Assembly (NCBI GenBank): GCA_035493955.1
Contig: DATJHI010000033.1
Location: 1-13,227, forward strand
DNA: 13,227 bases
Origin: NCED01 sp035493955
GTDB lineage: Bacteria > Pseudomonadota > Alphaproteobacteria > Caulobacterales > Caulobacteraceae
Reading direction: 5' to 3'
The notes beneath the pieces are model-generated. The model searched no databases. It had not been told where the DNA came from and saw only the letters and a program-made list of their open reading frames with translations. This document shows, one piece after another, positions 1-5,929 of this stretch. Each line of letters starts with the position of its first letter. The first letter of the stretch is position 1. The position numbers and the translations under genes are program-made.

Positions 1-1
1 C

Positions 2-259
2 AACAGCGCCGTCGACCAGATGGACCGTTTCACCCAGCAGAACGCCTCGGTGGTGGAGGAGAGCACCGCCGCCAGCTTCGCCCTGGCCTCCGAATCCCAG
101 CAGCTCACCAGCCTGATCGGCCGCTTCGGCATCGGCGCGGACCGCCGCGCCGCAGGCCAGTCCGCGCATGTCCGGACCGGCCCCGTCTTCCGCCGCAGCG
201 ACGGCTCCGCCGCCCGCAAGCTCGCCCCCGTCGAAGCCGACGACTGGCAGGAGTTCTAA
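2..259 (+). CDS. Methyl-accepting chemotaxis protein, C-terminal end (partial)
   Basis: This is the last 85 residues of a chemoreceptor whose 5' part lies left of the window; the frame is open from base 2. The first 40 or so residues (NSAVDQMDRFTQQNASVVEE and on to LTSLIGRF) are the typical descending helix of the MCP cytoplasmic signalling and methylation bundle, including the Q-Q-N-A and E-E-S-T-A-A pattern near the second methylation region. A flexible linker of roughly 40 residues rich in R, A, S and D follows. The protein ends in D-W-Q-E-F, matching the W-x-x-F form of the C-terminal pentapeptide that binds CheR, and CheB in some systems (known for NWETF in E. coli Tar). The receptor heads the che operon and the STAS gene starts six bases after its stop. 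Ligand and membrane topology cannot be judged. In Caulobacter the equivalent position is held by mcpA. Confidence 0.93.
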   Translation, partial: NSAVDQMDRFTQQNASVVEESTAASFALASESQQLTSLIGRFGIGADRRAAGQSAHVRTGPVFRRSDGSAARKLAPVEADDWQEF

Positions 260-265
260 AAGTCG

Positions 266-541
266 ATGGACACCTCCCCCGACACCGTCACCGTGAAGCT
301 GCCCGAAGTGCTGGGCCTGACGGCGGCGGCCCCCCTGGCCGCCAGGCTGGTCGCCTTGCAGGGCTCGCCGGTGGTGCTCGACGCCTCGAAGGTGATGCGG
401 CTAGGCGGGCTGTGCCTGCAGGTGCTGCTGTCCGCGAGGGTGACCTGGATGACCGCCGACACGCCGCTGACGATCCACGACCCTTCCCCCGCCTTTCAGG
501 ACGCCTGGGCCCTGTTCGGCGCTCCCGCCCTGTCCGCCTAA
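266..541 (+). CDS. STAS-domain protein of the chemotaxis operon
   Basis: This 91-residue protein is a single STAS domain (sulfate transporter and anti-sigma factor antagonist fold). The core is seen as a strand VVLDASKV at about residues 36-43, followed by LGGLCLQVLLSA, which matches the usual D-x-S-x-V ... S-G-L-x-x-L region. Classical antagonists such as SpoIIAA have a phosphorylatable Ser in D-S-S-G-L; here the aligned residues are G-G-L-C-L, so a partner-switch phosphorylation is unlikely. Its place between the receptor and cheY corresponds to the gene called cheX in the Caulobacter mcpA operon; that gene should not be confused with the CheC/CheX phosphatases. ATG at 266 is chosen; AGGAG at 249-253 lies 12 bases upstream, inside the end of the receptor gene. 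The role in chemotaxis is not known to me; a scaffold or partner-binding function is inference. Confidence 0.82.
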   Translation: MDTSPDTVTVKLPEVLGLTAAAPLAARLVALQGSPVVLDASKVMRLGGLCLQVLLSARVTWMTADTPLTIHDPSPAFQDAWALFGAPALSA

Positions 542-554
542 CCGGAGCAAGCCC

Positions 555-926
555 GTGCCCGCGCCCCAAACCATCCTCACCGTCGACGACTCCCGCACCA
601 TGCGGGACATGTTGAAGGCCACCCTCACCGAGTTCGGTTATCGGGTCGTGCAGGCCGTCGACGGCCTCGACGGCCTGGAGGCGCTGCAACGCGACGCGCC
701 CGACCTGATCATCACCGACTTCAACATGCCGAATCTGGACGGTCCGGGCTTCATCGAGCGCGTGCGCCAGGACCCGCGTTATCGCGGCACGCCGATCCTG
801 GTGCTCACGACCGAGACCGATCCGGCCGAAAAGGACCGGGCGCGCCGCGCCGGCGCCACCGGCTGGATCGAAAAGCCGTTCGACCCGGGCAAGCTGTCGG
901 ATGCGATCCGACGCGTCATGCTCTGA
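555..926 (+). CDS. cheY: CheY-type single-domain response regulator (first copy)
   Basis: A 123-residue stand-alone receiver domain. The acidic pocket D11-D12, phosphoacceptor D55 (in I-I-T-D-F-N-M-P), switch T85/T86 (L-V-L-T-T-E-T) and K107 (E-K-P-F) are all present, so it should accept phosphate from CheA. There is no output domain. It may act on the flagellar motor or serve as a phosphate sink; the sequence does not decide which. Start is GTG at 555, with GGAG at 543-546 eight bases upstream. The gene follows the STAS gene by 13 bases and precedes cheA by 13 bases. It corresponds in position to cheYI of Caulobacter. Confidence 0.95.
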   Translation: MPAPQTILTVDDSRTMRDMLKATLTEFGYRVVQAVDGLDGLEALQRDAPDLIITDFNMPNLDGPGFIERVRQDPRYRGTPILVLTTETDPAEKDRARRAGATGWIEKPFDPGKLSDAIRRVML

Positions 927-939
927 CAGTCCAGCGTCC

Positions 940-2973
940 ATGTCCCCTCCCCAGACTTTGTCGTCTGAAATCCTCGGGCCCATCCGCGAGCTCTTCTTCC
1001 ATGAGTGCGAGGACCTGCTGGCCGAGCTGGAGGCCGGGCTTCTGGCGCTGCAACGGGGCGCGGCCGACGCCGAAACCATCAATTCGGTGTTCCGCGCCGT
1101 CCACTCGATCAAGGGGTCGGCGGGAGCCTTCGACCTCGACGCCCTGGTCGCCTTCGCCCATCGCTTCGAAAGCGTTCTGGCGCGGCTGCGCTCCGGCGCC
1201 CTGCCCGCCGACGCCGACCTGCTGAAACTGCTGCTGCGCGCCGCCGACGTCATAGCCGACCTGGTGCGCAAGGGCCGCGAAGGCGAGGTCACGGACCCGG
1301 AGTACGGGGCGGATGTGGCCGAGGCGCTCGGCGTCTACGCGGGCGACGTCAAGGCCGAGGGCGACGAGATCCTCGATTTCGACTTCGACTTCACCCCACG
1401 GCCGATCGAGATTTCCGACGCCGAGCCGTCGGGCGGCCTGCGGACCTGGACGCTCCGGCTGAAGCCCGACGCCGGCCTCTACGGCAAGGGCGGGGAGCTG
1501 CTGCCGCTCCTGCGCGAACTGAAGCGGCTGGGCGAAGTCCAGATCGCCCTCGACGATCGCGACGTGCCCCTGATCTGCGACCTGCACCCGGAAAAGGCCT
1601 ATCTTTCCTGGACCGTGACCCTGGCCACCGAGGCCGACGAACAGTCCATCCGCGAGGTGTTCGCCTTCGTCGAAGGCGATTGCGACATCCATCTGTCGGT
1701 CGCCAGCGACCCCCTGGTCGACGAAACCCAACCCGCCGCGCCCGCCTCGACCACGCCAGCGGCGTTCCAGCCGCCGCGTCCGGCCAGCGTGGGCGAGACG
1801 GTGCGGGTGGACCTCGAACGGCTGGACAAGCTGGTCAACCTGGTCGGCGAACTGCTCATCAACCAGTCGATGCTGGCCCAGCGCCTGTCGGAGGCGGGCT
1901 ATGTCGCCGCCGCGGGCGCGGACATGCCGATCGACGAGGTGCAACGCCTGACCCGCGAGCTTCAGGACGGCGTCATGGCCATCCGGGCTCAGCCGGTGAG
2001 GGTGGTGTTCCAGCGCATGCCCCGCCTGGTCCGGGAACTGGAGTCCGTCACCGGCAAACAGGTCGACCTGATCATCACCGGCGAGTCCAGCGAAGTGGAC
2101 CGCACGGTGATCGAGCGCCTGAGCGACCCCCTGATCCACATGGTCCGCAATGCGGTCGACCACGGCATCGAAAGCCCCGAGCGACGGGCCGCCGTGGGCA
2201 AGCCGGTGCGGGGAAGCCTGCGCCTGTCGGCCGCCCACCGCGCCGGGCGTATCGTCATCGATGTGTCGGACGACGGCGCGGGTATCGACCGCGAGCGCGT
2301 CCGGCGCATCGCGATCGAACGCGGCCTGATCCAGGCCGACGCCGTGCTGTCGAACGACGAGACCGACATGCTGATCTTCGCGCCGGGCTTTTCCACCGCT
2401 TCGGTCCTGTCGGGCGTGTCGGGCCGGGGCGTCGGCATGGATGTGGTCAAGCGCGGGGTCGAGGCCCTGGGCGGCCGGATCAGCTTCACCTCGCAGCCCG
2501 GAGCGGGCTCGACCTTTTCCCTCAGCCTGCCGCTCACCCTGGCGGTGCTCGACGGCATGGCGATCTCGGTCTGCGACGAGCGATTCATCGTGGCCCTGAG
2601 CGCCCTGGTGGAGGCCGTGCAGGTCGGGCCGCAAGACATCAGCGCCCTGGGCCCGGACGCCCGCCTGTTGAATTTCCGCGGCCGGCGGTTGCCGCTGTTC
2701 GACCTCGGCGCCGTGTTCGGATACCGCCCCCAGCCTGTCGATAGCGGGGTGGCCCTGGTGGTCGAGGGCGACACCGGCGGCCCGTGCGCCCTGCTGGTGG
2801 ACACCATCCTGGGCCAGCGCCAGGTGGTGATCCGCAGCCTGGAAGCCAACTACCGCGCCGTCGAAGGCGTCGCTGCCGCCACCATCCTGGGCGACGGACG
2901 GGTCGCCTTCATCCTCGACATCCACGCCATCCTGGCGTCGCAACGCCGCGAAACCACGGACTCAAACCCATGA
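940..2973 (+). CDS. cheA: Chemotaxis histidine kinase CheA
   Basis: A 677-residue cytoplasmic histidine kinase that couples receptors to CheY. Domains in order: P1/Hpt, residues about 14-115, with phosphoaccepting H55 in A-V-H-S-I-K-G-S; a middle segment, about 150-265, holding a P2-like or inter-domain module after an acidic D-F-D-F-D-F stretch; P3 dimerisation helices from about 285 (VRVDLERLDKLVNLVGELL); P4 ATPase with N box H-M-V-R-N-A-V-D-H-G near 400, G1 box D-D-G-A-G-I-D near 445 and F/G2 boxes FAPGFSTASVLSGVSGRGVG near 485; and a P5 CheW-like domain from about 540 to the end. The start is ATG at 940; the frame is open further back, but an earlier start would overlap the cheY stop and add non-conserved residues. 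The last codons overlap cheW as ATGA. The length is ordinary for the family and nothing essential is missing. Confidence 0.97.
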   Translation: MSPPQTLSSEILGPIRELFFHECEDLLAELEAGLLALQRGAADAETINSVFRAVHSIKGSAGAFDLDALVAFAHRFESVLARLRSGALPADADLLKLLLRAADVIADLVRKGREGEVTDPEYGADVAEALGVYAGDVKAEGDEILDFDFDFTPRPIEISDAEPSGGLRTWTLRLKPDAGLYGKGGELLPLLRELKRLGEVQIALDDRDVPLICDLHPEKAYLSWTVTLATEADEQSIREVFAFVEGDCDIHLSVASDPLVDETQPAAPASTTPAAFQPPRPASVGETVRVDLERLDKLVNLVGELLINQSMLAQRLSEAGYVAAAGADMPIDEVQRLTRELQDGVMAIRAQPVRVVFQRMPRLVRELESVTGKQVDLIITGESSEVDRTVIERLSDPLIHMVRNAVDHGIESPERRAAVGKPVRGSLRLSAAHRAGRIVIDVSDDGAGIDRERVRRIAIERGLIQADAVLSNDETDMLIFAPGFSTASVLSGVSGRGVGMDVVKRGVEALGGRISFTSQPGAGSTFSLSLPLTLAVLDGMAISVCDERFIVALSALVEAVQVGPQDISALGPDARLLNFRGRRLPLFDLGAVFGYRPQPVDSGVALVVEGDTGGPCALLVDTILGQRQVVIRSLEANYRAVEGVAAATILGDGRVAFILDIHAILASQRRETTDSNP

Positions 2974-3446
2974 TCGAAAACTTCGCCTCCACAGACGACC
3001 AGGCGCCGGCCGGTCTCGAGCTTCTGGCCTTTCGGGTCGGCGACCAGGAATTCTGCATCGAAGTCCTGGCGGTGCGCGAGCTTCGCGGCTGGTCCCCGGC
3101 CACGCCGCTGCCCCGCGCGCCGCCTTACATGCGCGGGGTGATCAACCTGCGCGGCACCGTGCTGCCGATCGTCGACCTGGCGGTGCGGCTCGGCCTGCCC
3201 TCGGGCGAGCCGAGCGCGCGCCACGTGATCATCGTCGCCGCCGTGGGCGATCAGACCGTCGGCCTGCTGGTGGACGGCCATTGCGAGATCGTGGTCGCAC
3301 CGGACGGGGCGATGCAGCCCGCGCCGGACATCCGCTCGGACACGGTGGAGACCTTCGTCAGCGCCCTGATCACGATCGAGGATCGGATGATCGGCTTGCT
3401 GATCCTGGACCAGTTGCTGCCGCCGCAGGAGGCCCAGGCCGCGTGA
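2970..3446 (+). CDS. cheW: Chemotaxis coupling protein CheW
   Basis: A 158-residue adaptor that links receptor tips to the P5 domain of CheA in the signalling array. It is a single CheW domain: the opening strand LELLAFRVGDQEFCIEVLAV, then P-L-P-R-A-P-P-Y-M-R-G-V-I-N-L-R-G-T-V-L-P-I-V-D-L (the most conserved stretch of the family, with the receptor-contacting N-L-R-G), and a closing G-L-L-V-D and I-G-L-L-I-L-D. The start ATG at 2970 overlaps the cheA stop (ATGA) and the stop overlaps the GTG of cheR (GTGA), so translational coupling is likely. The frame is open upstream, but that part is a shadow of cheA. Confidence 0.96.
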   Translation: MIENFASTDDQAPAGLELLAFRVGDQEFCIEVLAVRELRGWSPATPLPRAPPYMRGVINLRGTVLPIVDLAVRLGLPSGEPSARHVIIVAAVGDQTVGLLVDGHCEIVVAPDGAMQPAPDIRSDTVETFVSALITIEDRMIGLLILDQLLPPQEAQAA

Positions 3447-4330
3447 CCACCGCCTCTCCCACCAACGGCGAGTCGGCTTTCGGCGACCGTGAGTTCCGCT
3501 ACACCCCGCGAGACTTCCGCCGGATCGCGGACTACCTCTACACGGACGCCGGCATCGCGCTCAGCGACGCCAAGGCGCCCCTGGTCTACGCCCGGCTGGT
3601 CAAACGGATCCGGGCCCTGGGGCTGGAAAGTTTCAGCCGCTATTGCGCCCTGGTGAACAGCGCCGAGGGCGCGGACGAACGGGCGCGCATGACCGACGCC
3701 CTGACCACCAACGTCACCCGCTTCTTCCGCGAACCGCACCACTTCACCCATTTGCGCAACACGGTGTTGCCCCCGCTTCTCGACGGGATCCGCAAGGGCG
3801 GACGGCTTCGCATCTGGTCGGCCGGTTGTTCGAGCGGCGAAGAACCCTATTCCATCGCCCTGTCGATCCTGGCGGTGATGCCCGACGCGGCGTCGTTCGA
3901 CGTCCGGGTGCTGGCCACCGACATCAGCGCCCAAATGATCGCCCATGGCGTCCAGGGGATCTACAGCGAGGCGGCCGTCGCCCCCGTGGACCGGCAGATG
4001 CGGGCCGACTGGTTCGTCCCGGTGCGGGGCGCGGAGGGCGGGCGCAGCTGGAAGGTGGGGCCGGCCCTGTCGAAACTGGTGAACTTCCGCGAACTGAACC
4101 TGACCAAGGCCTGGCCGATGACCGCGACCTATCACGCGATCTTCTGCCGCAACGTGCTGATCTATTTCGAAGAACAGGACCGCGTCCGCATCTGGCGGCG
4201 GATGGCCCCGTTGCTGGCGCCCGACGCGCGCCTCTACATCGGCCACTCCGAGCGGGTGTACGGGGCCAGCGGCCTGTATGCGCTGGAAGCCCCGACCACC
4301 TATCGCCGGCTGGCGGGAGAGGCGGAATGA
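3443..4330 (+). CDS. cheR: Chemotaxis protein methyltransferase CheR
   Basis: A 295-residue enzyme that methylates receptor glutamates from S-adenosylmethionine. The N-terminal helical domain (to about residue 85) is followed by the Rossmann-type catalytic domain: T-N-V-T-R-F-F-R-E near 90, the SAM-binding W-S-A-G-C-S-S-G-E-E-P-Y near 128, V-L-A-T-D-I-S near 155, N-L-T-K near 217, and F-C-R-N-V-L-I-Y-F near 235, ending with Y-I-G-H-S-E. A glycine-containing loop (R-G-A-E-G-G-R) lies in the region of the beta-subdomain that docks receptor C-terminal pentapeptides, which agrees with the WQEF tail on the neighbouring receptor. GTG at 3443 is chosen because it forms a 4-base overlap with the cheW stop; translation further upstream reads through cheW out of frame. 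ATGA overlap with cheB follows. Confidence 0.96.
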   Translation: MTTASPTNGESAFGDREFRYTPRDFRRIADYLYTDAGIALSDAKAPLVYARLVKRIRALGLESFSRYCALVNSAEGADERARMTDALTTNVTRFFREPHHFTHLRNTVLPPLLDGIRKGGRLRIWSAGCSSGEEPYSIALSILAVMPDAASFDVRVLATDISAQMIAHGVQGIYSEAAVAPVDRQMRADWFVPVRGAEGGRSWKVGPALSKLVNFRELNLTKAWPMTATYHAIFCRNVLIYFEEQDRVRIWRRMAPLLAPDARLYIGHSERVYGASGLYALEAPTTYRRLAGEAE

Positions 4331-4992
4331 AGCCGCGGATCGTTCCGCGTCCCGACTTGGTGCGGTCGGCGAAACGACAACCCTTTCCGTGGAACGGCCG
4401 GGTGGTCGGTATCGGCGCTTCGGCCGGCGGCGCCGAAGCCCTGATGGAGATCGTGGCGCAACTGCCGCCCGATGGCCCGCCCATCTTGATCGTGCAGCAC
4501 ATCCCGGCCTTGTTCGTGAAAGGCTTGGCCGAGCACCTCGACCGGGCCTCGCCCTCGCGGGTCGTGGTCGCGGAGGCCGGGACGCCTCTCTCGGTGGGAC
4601 ACGCCTATCTGGCACCGACCGACCGCCACCTGGTGCTCGGCCGTCCCGCAGGCGGTCCGGCGACCTGGTGCTGCCGGTTCGACTCCGCGCCTGAGGTGAA
4701 CGGCTTCAGGCCCTCGGTCGACGTCCTGTTTACATCCCTGGCTCAGATCGGGGAAAAAGCCGTGGGCGTGATCCTGTCGGGTCTCGGCCGGGACGGCGCG
4801 GCGGGCCTGTTGGCGCTGCGCCAGGCGGGGGGGCGGACCTTGGGCCAGAACGCGGCGTCGAGCATCGTCTACGGCATGCCGAAGGCGGCCATGGAGGTCG
4901 GCGCCGTGGAGCGGCAGGGAACGCCGGCCGGGCTCGCCGCCCAGATCCTGCGGCTATGCCGCACGCACGAGGGGAGAACTTCCGATGCCTGA
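4327..4992 (+). CDS. cheB: CheB methylesterase domain protein lacking a receiver domain
   Basis: A 221-residue protein that corresponds only to the catalytic half of CheB, which removes methyl groups from receptor glutamates and deamidates glutamines. The catalytic triad is visible: S32 in G-A-S-A-G-G, H58 in V-Q-H-I-P and D156 in L-S-G-L-G-R-D-G. Typical CheB proteins are about 350 residues with an N-terminal receiver that inhibits the esterase until CheA phosphorylates it. Here only about 24 residues precede the esterase core, and the gene begins at ATG 4327 inside the cheR stop codon, so there is no room for a receiver. It overlaps the next cheY by eight bases. No frameshift is needed to explain the short form. 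Control by an unlinked receiver or a constitutive esterase are both possible; this is inference. Confidence 0.94.
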   Translation: MKPRIVPRPDLVRSAKRQPFPWNGRVVGIGASAGGAEALMEIVAQLPPDGPPILIVQHIPALFVKGLAEHLDRASPSRVVVAEAGTPLSVGHAYLAPTDRHLVLGRPAGGPATWCCRFDSAPEVNGFRPSVDVLFTSLAQIGEKAVGVILSGLGRDGAAGLLALRQAGGRTLGQNAASSIVYGMPKAAMEVGAVERQGTPAGLAAQILRLCRTHEGRTSDA

Positions 4993-5374
4993 GGCCCGCC
5001 TGCTGCGCGTCATGGTGGTGGACGACCAGGCCTCCATGCGCGCCCTCGTCCGCAATTCCCTGGCCGACCTTGGTTGCCGCAACGTGATCGAGTGCGCCGA
5101 CGGCCAGGACGCCGTGAACGAGTTGCAGCACGGCTCGCCGAACCTGATCATCTCCGACATGACCATGCCGCGACTGGACGGCCTCAGCCTGCTGAAGATC
5201 GTCCGCGCCAATCCGCGTCTCAACAAGGTCGGCTTCATCATGCTGACCAGCCGCGCCGACGTCGAGCTGGTCAAGCAGGCCGTGGCCCTGGGGGTCAACA
5301 ACTACCTGGTCAAGCCATTCTCCCTGGGCGGCCTGCGCCAGAAGGTCGAGGCGGTGGTGGGAGCTTTGACGTGA
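4985..5374 (+). CDS. cheY: CheY-type single-domain response regulator (second copy)
   Basis: A 129-residue stand-alone receiver. Acidic residues D13-D14, phosphoacceptor D58 (I-I-S-D-M-T-M-P), switch T88 (M-L-T-S) and K110 (V-K-P-F) are all in place. The core V-M-V-V-D-D-Q-A-S-M-R and the overall spacing resemble motor-binding CheY proteins more closely than the first copy does. It starts at ATG 4985, eight bases before the cheB stop ends, and its own stop overlaps the cheD GTG. The overlap with a cheB that lacks its receiver is suggestive, because this receiver could act with CheB in trans, but nothing in the sequence shows it. It occupies the place of Caulobacter cheYII. Confidence 0.95.
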   Translation: MPEARLLRVMVVDDQASMRALVRNSLADLGCRNVIECADGQDAVNELQHGSPNLIISDMTMPRLDGLSLLKIVRANPRLNKVGFIMLTSRADVELVKQAVALGVNNYLVKPFSLGGLRQKVEAVVGALT

Positions 5375-5913
5375 GTCCCGTCGCCCAACCCGAAATCCGC
5401 GTCCACGTCATCCAGGGCGAGTGCCGGATCAGCGCCGACCCGCAGGTGCTGTTGACCACCACCCTGGGGTCCTGCATCGCCGCCTGCATCCACGACCCGG
5501 TCGCGCGGGTGGGCGGCATGAACCACTTCCTGCTGCCCGAGGGCGACGGCGTCACCGGACCGATGGCCTCCCGCTACGGCGCCTACGCCATGGAATCCCT
5601 GATCAACGAGCTCCTGAAGGCCGGGGCGGTGCGCGGACGTCTCGAAGCCAAGCTGTTCGGCGGCGGCCGGCTGACCGACAGCTCGATCGACATCGGCCAG
5701 AAGAACGCCGCCTTCGCCGCCGCCTTCCTGAGCCGCGAAGGCGTGGAGGAGGCGCCCGGCAGCCTCGGCGGGGACTACGCCCGGCGCATCCAGTTCTGGC
5801 CGTACAGCGGCCGCGTGCGCCAGCTCACCCTGGCCCGCCGTTCCGAAGCCGTGCCGGTGCGCCCCGAACGTCTGCGCAGGCTCGACACCCACGGCGGCCT
5901 GGAACTGTTCTGA
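5371..5913 (+). CDS. cheD: Chemoreceptor glutamine deamidase CheD
   Basis: A 180-residue CheD that deamidates selected receptor glutamines. The catalytic pieces known from the family are present: C35 in T-L-G-S-C-I-A-A-C, H52 in G-G-M-N-H-F, and the Thr run T29-T31 just before the cysteine. The L-E-A-K-L-F-G-G-G stretch near residue 92 is also typical. GTG at 5371 is chosen because it makes a GTGA overlap with the second cheY; the same frame extends upstream only as a shadow of that gene. It is the last gene of this operon: the next open frame lies on the opposite strand 16 bases later. The Caulobacter operon, as I recall it, continues with cheU, another cheY and cheE; none is here. Confidence 0.95.
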   Translation: MSPVAQPEIRVHVIQGECRISADPQVLLTTTLGSCIAACIHDPVARVGGMNHFLLPEGDGVTGPMASRYGAYAMESLINELLKAGAVRGRLEAKLFGGGRLTDSSIDIGQKNAAFAAAFLSREGVEEAPGSLGGDYARRIQFWPYSGRVRQLTLARRSEAVPVRPERLRRLDTHGGLELF

Positions 5914-5929
5914 AGGCCCGCCTCCGGGG

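Noticed and set aside
266..541. Calling the STAS gene a CheC/CheX-type CheY phosphatase
   Set aside because: The phosphatase family motif (E-x-x-N helices) is absent and the fold signature is that of a STAS domain; only the historic gene name overlaps.
901..939. An earlier start for cheA in the same open frame
   Set aside because: It would overlap the end of cheY and add residues that do not belong to the Hpt domain, while ATG 940 gives a normal N-terminus.
916..2943. A 675-codon open frame on the minus strand opposite cheA
   Set aside because: It is the mirror of cheA: the product is His/Gln/Asp-rich low-complexity sequence with no recognisable domain, as expected for antisense frames in GC-rich DNA.
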